A stretch of 64,000 nucleotides of DNA, from positions 40,996,988 through 41,060,987 of the forward strand of contig JAJLRJ010000004.1 of the NCBI GenBank assembly GCA_024195265.1. Direction: 5' to 3'. Source of the DNA: Dendrophyllia cribrosa. Taxonomy: Eukaryota > Cnidaria > Anthozoa > Scleractinia > Dendrophylliidae. Below the pieces are notes generated by a model. The model saw nothing but the letters and a program-made list of their open reading frames with translations. It ran no database searches and was not told where the DNA came from. Of the stretch, positions 12,401-22,699 are shown one piece after another. Every line of letters begins with the position of its first letter. Positions within the stretch are counted from its first letter, which is position 1. The position numbers and the translations under genes are program-made.

Positions 12401-13079
12401 GAAAGTTTGAAATCATCAGTTTATGGTTATCCCTCTAAGCAGCCTGAGAAACGAATGATAAATCCGTATCATGGTTTTAGATGTCCTTGCAAAGTAGATC
12501 ATGCCGGTGATTCCGAAAAGCGCTCCAGGTGCTACATCGCACGGTACGATTCTCATAAAAGGACTGATAAGTACCAATATTTTTAAGGGGTCTGATAAAA
12601 ACCGATATCTCATATCATCATTGCCGCCCCGATAACATGAAAAAGCGGGCGGCACTCTTTTAAACCCCCTATGAGCGACAAAGAACGAATTCTGCAGATT
12701 TTCTAAAATCTTTACTCCGGTAAAGGCAAAAAAAGGAAAGTACTGTTCGGGATCTTTCACGAGAATGGTCACACTTTAGGGTGTCATCCACAGACTCAAA
12801 CGTTTAATAAAACCACAATATAAGACGAAAAGGTTGAGAAAATAGGTTAAGATGTCATTCTTCTTACCCCGCAGGAGATCCGTCGTTGCATGTCGCGTTC
12901 CTGTCAGTGAGACGGTGTAATTTCATTTCAGAAAAATCGCTGCCGGAGTAGCAGGCTCGAGCAAGGTTGGTTAGTTGAGCCGTCAGCTCCGCTATGGTGT
13001 CATCCACATTTTGTATGGCGCAGTTCACACTTACTATTGACACGATCGCTAGGCAGAGCACCGCCGTATAAACACGGAA
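3481..13079 (-). CDS. NOTUM: NOTUM-like palmitoleoyl-protein carboxylesterase (partial)
   Basis: Notum is a secreted alpha/beta hydrolase that removes the palmitoleate from Wnt ligands and so dampens Wnt signalling outside the cell. Exons read 5' to 3' on the minus strand: 12868-13079, 6427-6503, 5954-6014, 5419-5480, 4724-4826, 3957-4160, 3481-3566. From exon 2 onward every junction has GT/AG sites and matching phase. Visible family motifs are TCNDGSPAG (exon 1), RELMSSKSW, GILSPDP and NPSWWNANHV, then YIPYCSSDAWSG, the nucleophile elbow AGSSSGGIG, VRGLADSGWYL, EAIKKGMAYW, and VVPDDCARRNPNEKWKCYFG. Exon 1 begins with a hydrophobic stretch like a signal peptide. About 268 residues are visible; vertebrate NOTUM has about 500. 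The exon that should carry the GGWYC oxyanion segment (between 6.5 and 12.9 kb), the start codon and the C-terminal Asp/His exons were not found. Family assignment is firm; orthology versus one of several cnidarian paralogues is not settled. Confidence 0.88.
4539..4707 (+). repeat. Dispersed repeat family A, copy 2 (in NOTUM intron)
   Basis: It contains GACGAAATCCTATG, GAAATGAAACCTC, ATTTGTTTTTCAATATT and AAAATGAAATTTGGG in the same order as the copies at 8.4, 8.7, 11.0, 16.2 and 45.0 kb. Confidence 0.75.
4724..4826 (-). CDS. NOTUM: NOTUM exon leading into the catalytic Ser elbow
   Basis: This exon reads RFSFLGTRILARVIDDLL and then HAKHLLLAGSS. It splits the Ser codon after AG, and the next exon (3957-4160) supplies the C followed by SGGIGVILNLD. 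The joined elbow is G-S-S-S-G-G, where vertebrate NOTUM has G-S-S-A-G-G, so the nucleophile is kept and the next residue is Ala to Ser. The downstream intron carries a family A repeat copy that ends about 17 bp from the donor. Confidence 0.85.
6727..7371 (+). repeat. Minisatellite, CCCCCCTCTCTATTAA unit, with higher-order structure
   Basis: About 650 bp of a 15-17 bp unit (C-tract plus TCTCTATTAA). Variant units (CCCTCCTCTC, ATTAGCCCC, ATTAACTCGCC, ATTAATCCCCC) recur in the same order with a period near 179 bp (from about 6,944 and about 7,123), which is a higher-order duplication. A different spacer containing TTGAGCTTTAAGWTTTT occurs twice within it and, as TTGAACTTTAAGATTTT, a third time near the left edge. 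The array lies in the NOTUM intron that should also contain the missing GGWYC exon. The strand asymmetry (C/T on plus) is extreme. Confidence 0.92.
8397..8573 (-). repeat. Dispersed repeat family A, copy 3
   Basis: Minus-strand copy ending in GGGAGTGAAAGGGTTAA, which matches the reverse complement of the start of plus-strand copies. The family therefore has short inverted ends resembling TTAACCCTTTCACTCC. Confidence 0.75.
8650..8842 (+). repeat. Dispersed repeat family A, copy 4
   Basis: Plus-strand copy starting ACCTTTTCACTCC and ending TTGGGAGGGGTGAAATTA. It carries the internal GACGAAATCCTATGG, CAGTACTTTTGCAT and TTGTTTTTCAATAT strings. Copies 3 and 4 face away from each other, 76 bp apart. 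Confidence 0.75.
9460..9492 (+). other. Hammerhead-like / Penelope-arm-like motif
   Basis: The segment runs TTGATAATG, a short spacer and CACCGAAACGCC. It shares the layout TTGATAATG-spacer-GAAACG with the inverted arms of the Penelope-like remnant at 36 kb. No coding remnant is recognised beside it. Similarity is judged by eye over about 33 bases. Confidence 0.35.
10125..10205 (+). mobile_element. Possible 3' tail of a non-LTR retrotransposon
   Basis: GGGCCCCACTGAAAAACACC is followed by a GC-richer stretch, then CCTGGATAAATATT and an imperfect ATT microsatellite. A GC-richer 3' end running into a short microsatellite is typical of non-LTR elements. No reverse transcriptase remnant is visible. 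Confidence 0.3.
10792..10825 (+). other. Hammerhead-like motif
   Basis: CTGAAGATGAC, a short AT spacer, then GTCGAAAACGTTCGG. GAC and GTC can pair across the spacer. It resembles the CUGANGA...GAAA layout of a minimal hammerhead and the motif in the 36 kb Penelope-like arms, but the GAAA box is followed by an extra A. Confidence 0.3.
11026..11215 (+). repeat. Dispersed repeat family A, copy 5
   Basis: It starts AACCCTTTTACTCTCAGAG and continues through GAACGAAATCCTATAGG, AAGTACTTTTGCATGG and TTGTTTTTCAATATTTT. This is among the most complete copies. Confidence 0.75.
11557..11900 (+). repeat. About 128-bp tandem repeat related to family A
   Basis: Two and a half tandem units, each containing CCATTCMAATGAAAGC, AGTTGAGAAGAACTTTCCTG, TTATGCTG and GGCCCGGCCGG. 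The third unit is degenerate. Shared strings such as GTCTGTGGATAAAATTC relate it to family A. Confidence 0.75.
12868..13079 (-). CDS. NOTUM: NOTUM exon with signal-peptide-like segment
   Basis: The exon is bounded by an acceptor TTATTCTTCAG and a donor GTAAGA. It reads FRVYTAVLCLAIVSIVSVNC, a hydrophobic run ending in a plausible signal-peptidase site, then a helical stretch, MKLHRLTD and TCNDGSPAG. There is no in-frame ATG before the hydrophobic run, and the upstream open frame also lacks one, so the initiating Met must be on a further 5' exon that I could not place above 13.08 kb. The exon ends in phase 2, splitting the Gly codon. Confidence 0.75.
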
Positions 13080-16000
13080 CTGAAGAATAAAACATACAAT
13101 AGAAAACAACTGTTAAGGTTATTTGTTTTATAAACATGCCTTACACATAGCTTGAGTTCCACAAGGTGTAAAGCGAGTGGGAGGTAAACCTTCCTTTAAC
13201 TAAGGGCTTTATTGAGAAACGATTTTAAACAGACTAAGGAAAAAGCGTAGTAAGTATTTAATTTTTCTTCCTCGTTTCGAAGCTTAACTCTGAATCTTGA
13301 GTCCGTGAATGAAATCTTAACAGTGTGACCATTTAAATAGAAACTTAAATGAGAAAATACTTTCTTTCCTTTGGTATTCAGTCCAATCTTGACTAAAAAT
13401 TTAAGGACATTTTTCAAATTCGTTCGGATGTGTTCTAGTTTAGTTTGCTCAGGTACAGTTTGACCATCTTGTAATTTGTCACCATTATGGTTGCGGCTTC
13501 AACGTTTTCGTCAAGTTTAAAATGGGTTTCGACATAATTGAATAAGTACTACCAATTGTCACAATTTGTTTTCTATAATGAAATTAAACGAAGAAACGCG
13601 TATGCCCTAAACTTCGCTGTTGGGCATAAAATATTTCTGAATGACAAAATGCCGCAAAGAAATACGCAATGCTACTCGGAGACCTCACTTACCATTTTTA
13701 CCCAAAAACAAATTCTTCGTTCTTTTACTATCTTGCTCTTCAGTCAGCAACAGGTTTCTAAGGAACTGTACAACGAGGTGGACTTGAAAAGGTAGCAGCT
13801 GTGTAAAATATGTGCTCTGCGACAGAACAGCTGTGCTACAAACTGCAAAGTACCGATCAGAAAATGGATTTTCTGTGCCAAACAACAGGACACCTCAAAT
13901 TCGAGCCAGAAATAAATGAAAATGTGTTGCACGAGTAGTCTTTATATCTTGCGGAACTTTGATAGTCACCGTTGATTGGCTGCGGCAACTAAAAAGGTTT
14001 AAGCTAATTGGCAATTATTAAACTCAATAAGGGCGCAAACTGCACACGACCTAATTAGAGCTCTTCAATTACACAGACGCTAATCTTGAGGCAGTGATAG
14101 CAATAATCTTACATAAATATTTACATAGTATGGTTGTTTGGGTTATTTACTTTCTCGTAATAACAAATTAATCGCGCGCGCGAATGCTAAAAACAAAGGT
14201 GCGCGCACAAAAGTGCACGAAAACGCCTCGATCAAAGGACTTCGAAGAGAAATGTTAACCTTTTCGAGGAGTAAAATAATCGTTTTTACTCGCTGGAGCC
14301 AATTTAGGCAATAACCTATTTTCGCGCGTTCCGATCCCACTTGGGACCCCGGTCGGATGATCAAAGAATTGTTTTCATTGTGAGCAGTGGGATCAAAGAA
14401 AAAATGACCAAAACCGCAGTGGTCGGAGAAACTGGTTGGCATCGTCGAGTGTAATCGTTTGCAGAACGAATTCTGGCATGAAAACTTATAGATCAGTTCA
14501 AATGACCGGGCACTTAGGGTACTTAAAAGTGCTTGTTTAATCTGCGTTTAAGTAAATCTGTTGAAATCTTCTTGTTCTCCGCCGTCACGAAATATGCCGC
14601 TGATTGTAATCACAATACTGATGTCCTATTTGTGCAGCAATGCGAGGAGACAACTGTGTTTATCGTTGGTTTATCGCATCAACACCACTGAAATAAGAAA
14701 ATTAGACTGTTGAAAGCTACACGTGTATTGCGTCCGCAGCCAAGTATCAGTTTAGAAAAAAATTCACAACAGAGAACACTCAACCAAGAACCCGATAAAC
14801 AGGCTTCATCACTCTCAAAGAAGTCGTTTAGCTAATTAGCCAAAGGTTAAAGGATTTAAGGATAAATGACTGCTAGGCTAAACTGGCAAGCCAAACCGAG
14901 CGAACGGTTAAAATGCACACAGGGTCAAACCTACAGTGAAGGTTTTTTTAATTCTTGAATCTGCTACTGTGGACGAAGTCGCAGTTGAAATGAAACCTTA
15001 GACGCATTTCCGTTTAGTGACGCTTGCTTGTTAGTATTCTGTAAATGAGTTCGATATTTTCTGATAATTCGAAACATGAATTTTCTTGGCCAGGTTGAAT
15101 TGAGTTTTCTGGTACCGGGTTAAGCTACTACTCTTATAAATTGGCAGCACAATTTTGTGAAGAAATAATACGGTCAGTAATTAGAAGATTATTACCTGTT
15201 CGTGGCGTGAGAAGAAACCTGTCACTAAGATCACTTAATGATCAGAAACGTAACTGCAAAAAGCACAAAACGATTTTATGTAACTTGTCAAGTCTAGATA
15301 GTGCATGGGTAATGAAAAAAAATATATATTTAAGTTTATCAGGCAAGTTTGTATGTTATACAACATTGCAAGTTTGTTTACCTTTTGGAATCTGACTAAA
15401 GGGTATTTACTTAACACTGTCAGTGATCTTTTCCGCTAGAAGAATGAGGCGCGGACATTTTTCAGCTCACCACATGAAACTGGGAATAGTTTGAATTTCT
15501 GAAAGAGTAGAAGCTGAGAAAATTGCCCCTTTATAGGGTGAGAAAAGCTGAAGAAGTTTCTCGACTTTTTTGTAGCATGCAATCGGAAAGACAAATGGAC
15601 ATAGATGGTTTAAACAGAACTTGTATATTGAAAAAATAAATGGAAGTTTAATTTCTCGTGAAAAAATAAAAAAAGAACCGATATATTTATTTGTTTATTC
15701 TTATCTGTTAAATGCGCACGTAAGCTCCAAGATTGTGGAGAAATTAAAGTAGGAATTAAGGCGGCGAGAAAAGCAAACAAATAAATGAACAATGTCGCTA
15801 ACTATAATCAAAAAGAATTTCTAAAAATATAGTCCCCGATATAAACAATCTTTCATATCTTAAGGCATGTTTTCTCACCTAACAATATGTAAAAGTTTTA
15901 ACATTATACTGACTGCATAACCTGCACTTAAATAGGTTTGCACAGTCATCTCTGACTTGATCCGTTGCTTTGAATCGAGCTTCAGTGGAGGTTCTTAATG

Positions 16001-18490
16001 AATGAATGAGGTCAAAACGATCAGAAATAAGAGCCAGGTTTCTTTTGAACATGCATGAAGGTCTGGATGGGGGTGATAGAACCTCAGTTAGCAGTTTTAT
16101 TCCTTGCCATTTCTCAGCTATCACTGAGTCAGTTAAAGTTTTAGCCATATCTCATTTTGTAAAATATTGAAAAACAAATGCTACCATGCAAAAGTACCAC
16201 CCGAGAAGATTCATTCTAATGGTCACACCATATGATTTCTTCCAAAATAACAGATAGAACTACACTACATGTCTCCATAATTGATTCTGGGTGTGGAAGG
16301 GTTAAGGGCGACGGAAAACGAATTTGAAAAAGAGCCGTGCCGTCATTGAGAGAATACAAATCTGTTTGCATGCAGGTTTGGAGCTATAGTCGCTTTAGAA
16401 TGAATAAGCATAGTCTTTAGATCTCGCAAGCTGAAGTACAATCAGTGGATATCGGGTTATGAAAAATGCACGCTACAATTACACATCTTAGGCGATGCTT
16501 TCCAGAACAACTGAAGTATGTCCGTCTTAGAATGCAATGAAACCTTTAAATACCTTTGCCTTGATTGCATACATAACTGATCAAAGAAATGCACAAGATA
16601 TGACGAACTTGTTGTAATTAAGGCGCTAACCTACGGCATTTTTGCCGACTAGAAAGAAAACCACTTTAGTTCAATTAAAATGAAAACGTGGTTAATTAAG
16701 CTCTTAAATCTTTTGTGTTAGTCGCATTGACCAAAAAGTTTATTCGGGTGTTTCTTGGTGTTGCGGAAACCATTGCTGGTTAGCTTTTGTGTTGTGGTGT
16801 GGGTATTGTTTATTCTTAACCCGTTCACTGCATAAATCCTATAGTGTGGGTATATATTCCAATGAAAGCTTTTTTAAATCACCTTAAATAAGCAGCCGAA
16901 TGGAACTTAGTACTTTACACAATAAAACTTGTTTTCTTTTTTCTCTTAAAAATATTATTTTGTGCGCTCTTAGGGGTGTAAGGATTAATTATAGCTTTTT
17001 TAATTTAAGAGGACAAAACAAGCAATGAAACGCCATTGAAGTGACGCATGAAAAGGTCTTGTCATTCTTTGCCCTTTTTACAATAAAATTCTGAAATAAA
17101 TATGTTTGTCGGTTTCTTTGTAAATGAAATAATTTCTTTACCACGTTGCAAACAAATTTTAAATGATTTCCTTTCCCTTCCTTATCAAGGCACGTTCCCG
17201 AAAACCTTTTTAATGATAATTTTAAATCGAAAATTTTTCTCGCACGTTAATTTCGGCAGCAATAAATTTCTCATAAAAGTTACCTTTAGAAACATGTCTG
17301 GTATTTTATCGTGACCGTATCATGTACACAAGGGATCATATATAAACCAAACATGCCTATTAATACTAAATGTGTATTTTTGTCGTTTACATACATAATA
17401 AAATCTGACCGAACAAAAGCAAAATGCAATTGTATTTCAAAAGCGAGTTTATCTCTGTTTTGTTAAACATCGGTTTGACCTCCCGCCCTTTCAAACACTC
17501 CCAGTTTTCAACTTCCTTTATTTGAAATTCAAGTCACACGGTAAAGCTTCGTATTTTTCAATTTTAAAGACAGCAGACAATACAAGAGATTTTACACATG
17601 TGATGAAAACTATTTTAACTATTTAGTATTTTATTCGTGTATCGTGGCTTTTGATATTTCGTTCACCTACAGTAGTGCTGTAGGATTTGGGTTTTTTTTT
17701 TATCATTTATTACTTTCATTAACGGCACAAGACAGAATTTAAAAAAAGCAGAGGAAAAATGAATACCTGTAGAAAGTGGCGAGGAAACTCCGAAGTTTAT
17801 AACATTAGTCTTTTTCATAGCAAATTATATAGCGCTATATAGAAGACGGCTTTCGGACTATTTTGGGAAATAATGAGAGTTTGGCACCAGAATAGCTAAT
17901 TGTAGTTGGTGTTCTCGATTTCTTTCTTAATGACATGTTCCGACACTCGAATTATTTGTTCAAGTGAATCGATAATGCTACTAACAGGTTTTATAAACAG
18001 AGCCAAATACCAGCACACAAAAGGCTTAGTACGCAACAACTCTTACAAGCTAAGCCAATAATGACCTCGTTCCTGCGGTTACGATGTTTTCTTCACATTA
18101 TTAGTAAGGTGTTATATTTAACATTTACCACTGATACCAATTCTGGAATCTTGTTAAAAACACGCAATTAACCATTGGAATGAATCTTCGTGTATATTAC
18201 CCCACATTTCCCCTCTCAACTCACGCCAATTTCCTGCACTTATTTATTATTTTAAGTCGCACCGCAATAAATATAAAATCCGGAAAATGCCCTGTGATCA
18301 ATAAAACAGTTTTAAATAAATGTTTGGCTAAAGGGGTCTGCTCACGCTATTTTTAATCCGTAAATAGATTGAAAACTCGTAACAACATGGTTCATTTTCA
18401 ACAGCTGAAGATTACACAAAAGCCTCACGACGTCATAAGAAAGAAGAATTTGAAGGCCTCGAGCTCATTTTACTGACAAACTTTGTTACT
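13080..18490. other. Gene-poor region
   Basis: No exon-like segment was recognised on either strand. Content is unique AT-rich DNA plus divergent family A copies (about 13,290-13,370, 14,955-15,120, 16,142-16,308 and 16,819-16,987), and a fragment at 16,745-16,812 of the element seen complete with insertions at 24.7 and 32.2 kb. The NOTUM 5' exon and promoter probably lie somewhere here. Confidence 0.5.
16142..16308 (-). repeat. Dispersed repeat family A, copy 6
   Basis: Minus-strand copy: CATTTTGTAAAATATTG, ACCATGCAAAAGTACC, GGTCACACCATATG and ACTACATGTCTCCATAAT in order, ending GGAAGGGTTAAG. Confidence 0.75.
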
Positions 18491-18493
18491 TAA

Positions 18494-19802
18494 AGGGGCA
18501 CTGTCCCCCCGAAATAAAATTTCTTCCATGTTATATCGCCAAATGCCTCGAAAATGCCACCGATTATACAACTTATTTGGATAAAATGAATCTGTAGAGA
18601 AAACAGAAGCGGTAGTTTGAAGATAAAGTGCAGGATTGCAAGGGTGGAAGTGGATTACAGTTCATCAAATTTGATTTCAGCGGTGACGGCCGGTCAAGAA
18701 AAGTGGAATTTTGACTTTTTAATCCGTTGTCTCTTTAGTTCATATTTTTTTGCGTTCATCACTTTTGGCAAATTTTCTACCTATTTGAAGATATTATAAA
18801 GGAGGCTTGAGCAAGCTCCTGGCCATAATTCTATCTTTATTTATTTATTTATTTGTTTATTTATTAATACAGGGACAACTGGTTCAGCGCACATGGACTG
18901 TAACTGTAGCCGGACCGGCGAGTCCAGTTCCCAGTTAGCGTTTGAAATGTTTTAAAAAACGTGGTTCACGTCACACGGTCCGGCAGGAGATTGTTAACAG
19001 GGCCATATTCCCCATGAAAACACGATATATCAGCCAAGACACTGTTCCTTCAATCAGCCATAGTATAGCTGCTGTACAAAGCATTTACTTGCATCAGACA
19101 GGACCAATCGTATAAGTATCTACATCCGACATATTTCTTCTCACGCTCTTTTTCCACTTGGCAAAGTCTAATAATAGACTGCAACTGCGGCCAGACTTGC
19201 AAATCCAGTTAGCGTTTGGAATGTTTTAAAGATGTGGTTGACCACACGGTCAGACGTTCATAAGTGCATCCCAGTCTCAAATACCGTAAAATCCCAGTTA
19301 TAAGCCCTGGGCTTATACAACTTCGTAAGGGTTTTTTGGCTTGGAAACAAAAAATATTGTGATAAATAAGCGTTGTTTTAGTTAATTTGGTGCAAACTTT
19401 TGTAAAGAATTCCTGTTAAGGAACTGTGGTGTGTTTATATGTAGGAGGGGGTACAACCTGAATACTGTTTTGTTACAAAACTGATGACATGACATGACAT
19501 CCAAACTCGAGATTCAGTTTCCGAAAAATAACGGCTAAAAATAACCAGCAAAGTTTCCGGTAGAATGGTAATTTTGATTTCCTGACCACCGGTCACGAAA
19601 TCAAATTTGATGAACTACAATACACTTCTATCCTAATTAATATTATTAGCTATCGTTATAATCTTGCGCTTTTCCCCAAAAGCCACTTATTCTGTTTTAC
19701 TCTTTAGAATCTTTTTATCCAATTTAGTTGTATATAAAGTGGCATTTGGTAATATAACATGGAAAAACCAAACTTAGACATTTGGGCGGGATACTCTTCC
19801 TT
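18494..19802. mobile_element. TTAA-flanked inverted-terminal element, 1.3 kb
   Basis: Left edge TTAA then AGGGGCACTGTCCC; the right edge on the reverse strand is TTAA then AAGGAAGAGTATCCC. Subterminal inverted similarity includes CCATGTTATAT..CCAAATGCC and CATCAAATTTGATTTC on both sides. The interior holds two diverged copies of a segment with CCAGTTAGCGTTTG (about 18,930 and 19,205) and a TTTA microsatellite near 18,840. No transposase is seen. TTAA targeting points to a piggyBac-type source; the termini are imperfect. Confidence 0.55.
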
Positions 19803-19856
19803 TTAATACAAAAACCTCAGGCGTCGTGCTTCTCAGTGCCGTGTCCGCCGAGCTGA

Positions 19857-20033
19857 ATAGCCCATTTCCGAGTTGCTCTTAGCCTCCTTCTCAAACCGAG
19901 GCCGAGTGCAAAACCATTCATATGGATATAAGTTTTATTTGCATGTGAAAGAAAACTCATTTTCATATGAATGGTTTTGCACTTGGCCTCAGTTTGAAAA
20001 GGAGGCTAACTGGCAACTCGGAAATGGCCTATT
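19857..20033. mobile_element. Foldback MITE (GGCCATTTCCGAGTTGC ends)
   Basis: A nearly full-length hairpin. The left arm starts with a GCCCATTTCCGAGTTGC-type end and the right arm mirrors it (GCAACTCGGAAATGGCC), with a loop around GTTTTATTTGCATG. A partial second copy lies at 33,874-34,002, just 5' of the first SDR gene. Confidence 0.8.
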
Positions 20034-20046
20034 GAGGTTGCCTCTT

Positions 20047-20167
20047 CCCCAGTCGTCTCTCTTGGCAAGACGCGGGAGACGCGCGAGGGGAGTCCGCGGG
20101 GATAGACACGGAACGAGGAACGATAGACGCGCGACCGAGGGAAACGCGAATTGAGAGACGACTGGGG
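20047..20167. mobile_element. Small foldback element (CCCCAGTCGTCTCTC ends)
   Basis: 121 bp bounded by CCCCAGTCGTCTCTC and its reverse complement, with a GC-rich, CpG-rich interior. It lies 14 bp from the preceding foldback and 5 bp from the next inverted-repeat element, making a cluster of three. Confidence 0.7.
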
Positions 20168-20171
20168 ACGA

Positions 20172-21073
20172 GTCAGGAATTGAGGTCAACACTCGTTTCT
20201 ATCTCTCAAACTGACGTTGGACACCTTATGAGGTTTACACAATGTAGCATTCTTTATGGTTACTGACATACACGAGAACAAAACCGCAGTTACTGGGCAA
20301 AAGACTGAGTTTACGCGTCATGCTTGTAATTGGACGATGTAATTGGACAGTACGCGTCACTTGTGCGCGCTATCCTTTTTCCGTGCATGCATCTCGGTCA
20401 AAAACACACTCAATTGTTATGTTTTTAATCACCAAAACGTGTAACCATTTAACGTTTTATTCTCGAATTTTGTTATAGTTATGATTAATTGGTAACAGGA
20501 CTTCGTGTCGTCCAATTCTGTCTGTAATCATACTCGTGATTAAACAAATCGGACTCCCGCTTTGCGGTCGTCCGATTTTGTTTTAAATCACTCGTTTGGC
20601 TGATAACCAATCAGATTCGAAAATTTTGTTATAGTTTTGATGAGTGAGTTAATCGACCTCGCTAGGTGGATTAAATTTATCCCTTGATTAGTGCTAATCG
20701 TACTTTCAGGAACAGAATCTAATCGAAGGATAAAATTTATCCCTCGATTAAGATGATTTAATTGTGGGTTAGCGCTAATCGGCTTTTCAGGAACCGGGGC
20801 CTGATCTAAAGTGTTTAGGGTTAAGCACTGATTTTAAAACGGTTAGTTTTCATTTATTGTTATGGGTAACTCTATAGATTATGTAAAAAATTACAGCTCC
20901 CGGCAGGACCGGCAACTAGCCCTCGTTGATCGGGTTCGAGGCATACACTGTTCCGATCTTTTTCCTTCTTTTCCTCTAAATTGTTAAATAAGTTTTACTT
21001 CATGTACTAATTTCAAATAAAAGAGAAAAGTCAGTTTGAGAGATGGACACGAGTGTTGACCCTGAATTGATCG
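20172..21073. mobile_element. About 0.9 kb element with about 45-bp inverted ends
   Basis: Left end GTCAGGAATTGAGGTCAACA onward; the right end is its inverse (GTGTTGACCCTGAATTGATC), both continuing through CTCTCAAACTGAC. The interior contains hairpin-forming segments (AATCGGACTCCC / GTCGTCCGATTTTG) and no ORF. Confidence 0.65.
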
Positions 21074-21377
21074 CATTTTTAATTCCAACCCAATTGTTAT
21101 TGGAAGTCGATACCAATCGATAACCACAGGAATCTTCGTCATCGATTGGTCATCGATTATCAATATCCATCAATTGATATCGATTGGTATTGATTGATAT
21201 CGATTGTCATCGATTGGATACCCCGGGTTAAAAGTTCGACTTTGGCACGGCGTATAAAACCAAGTCGTGGCACTGCTGTGTACATGACTTAAAAAACTCA
21301 TTAATAATTCATGACCATTTTGTCCAATCCAATGCTCCTCTCTAGTCACGAGGAAAGCACTCTTTACCACATAAAAT

Positions 21378-21560
21378 ACACCGAATGCAAATATGGCTGC
21401 CGATTTATTATTCTTTTATGTGTATGTTAATTAGCCTGACTGGCCTCGTTAGCATGTGTAAAGTTCAAAAGAATGTTTACTCTAAAATGAGGCTAGTCAG
21501 GCTTATTAACATTCAGATAAAAGAATAATTAATCGGCCGCCATATTTGCATTCGGTGTAT
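21378..21560. mobile_element. Foldback MITE, about 183 bp
   Basis: The arms begin TACACCGAATGCAAATATGG and continue through GATTAWTTATTCTTTTAT and TAATWAGCCTGACT, mirrored on the right. The loop lies near 21,470. Confidence 0.8.
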
Positions 21561-21796
21561 ACGCTTGAAACTAAAAAGCCCGGGGAGGGTTTTGAATGTG
21601 GCCCAGGGGAATAATGAGGTATAATAGAAAAACAATGGCATACAAATGAACGTGAAGCATTATATAATGACACACGTTGTATTATCTATCAATATTCATA
21701 TATAATGCCACATGTGATATTATATAATGCTTCAAGTTTATATACAGTAGGAATTAAATACTGAGAACAACCATTAATTTCACGCAACACATTTAT

Positions 21797-22111
21797 TTAT
21801 TTATTTCTTCCTGGATATCTTTCTCCGTTTACCTTCACCACTTCTCCAACAAACTTGGTCAGCCAAAAGTTCAGGGATTCTGCATTCATATTGGCAATAT
21901 TCGTTTCTAATGACTGTACTTTTTCCACGTCCACCTCAAAAGAACGCTGCTCTTTCGAAGGATCTTTGTTAACTCGACTTATTTGCCATTCAGAAAATAC
22001 TTTAAACGACCACTTTGTAGACGAACGTGTGGCCTTTGGAATACACTCTTCCAATGCGTTTTTCTCTTCTTCTTTAGACTTTGGTGGCCTAAACGCCCGC
22101 TTCGGAGGCAT
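21797..22111 (-). pseudogene. Truncated DUF3504/Crypton-like N-terminal ORF
   Basis: A 104-codon frame starting MPPKRAFRPPKS. It contains STKWSFKVFSEWQ, a charged middle, SLNFWLTKFVGEVVK and GERYPGR, then stops in an A-rich AAATAAATAAATAAAT stretch. The pattern (basic N-terminus, a tryptophan helix with W...F..W, NxWLxKFVxEV, then YPGRxL) resembles the N-terminal SAM-like region of Crypton tyrosine recombinases and related ZMYM/QRICH1-type host proteins. Those continue for several hundred residues after the YP motif into the catalytic domain, which is absent here. It could be a 5' coding exon of a longer gene or a truncated element; the lack of a donor after YPGR and the A-rich end favour a remnant. 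The family call is from memory of motifs. Confidence 0.5.
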
Positions 22112-22371
22112 GTTTTTACTAATGCAAGCGAAGTATCAAAAGACCGCATTCGAATAAAATACTGACATAGTTCTGCATATTTAAATTTCTAATTTTATTT
22201 CTCCTTCATTATTGTTGTTCAATTCCCAAATGCAAACAACCTTCTTTTGTTTTCTCATATCACTCCACATAGTTTCACAAAATGGTCATGAATTATTAAC
22301 GATTTTTTTTAAGTCATTCAATAAACTCATTCAATAAACGTGTTTTAAGTCATTTAATAAACTCGCAGCAC

Positions 22372-22434
22372 GTGTTTTATCAGGTATAAAATCCCTCGGG
22401 CTTCGCCCTCGGGATTTTATACCTGATAAAACAC
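22372..22434. repeat. Near-perfect hairpin, about 28-bp stem
   Basis: Arms GTGTTTTATCAGGTATAAAA..CCCTCGGG with a CTTCG-type loop. It looks like a bacterial terminator, but the context is animal repeat DNA and no gene ends here. It abuts the TTAA element that follows. Confidence 0.85.
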
Positions 22435-22451
22435 TGCTGCTCGTTTATTAA

Positions 22452-22675
22452 AGGGATAGTATCACGGGGTTCCACGCGCGGCACTGTTCACTATTCTTGC
22501 ACCGGAATTTTGGACATATCACTGTTAAAAGTGATTTATTCTTTCTTTTGGCTATCAAAACGGATTTTTTGATTCAACAAATACCTCCACTTCTCGACGA
22601 CCTTTTTGAATTTGCGGAATCAAACTTGAAAAGTGGGCCGACGTTTTCAAGTTTCGACCTCGTGATACTATCCCT
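22452..22675. mobile_element. TTAA-flanked MITE, 224 bp
   Basis: Perfect 15-bp inverted ends AGGGATAGTATCACG...CGTGATACTATCCCT between TTAA (22448-22451) and TTAA (22676-22679). The interior is unrelated to the other TTAA elements here. This is a non-autonomous element consistent with piggyBac-type target choice. Confidence 0.85.
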
Positions 22676-22699
22676 TTAAATGGTACATAACTAATCGGT

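Noticed and set aside
12416..12772. 118-codon minus-strand frame
   Set aside because: Its start lies in family A repeat sequence (GTGACCATTC...AGTACTTTCC), and no domain is recognised.
22372..22434. Rho-independent terminator
   Set aside because: It has hairpin form only. Eukaryotic context, no T-tract and no gene ending here.
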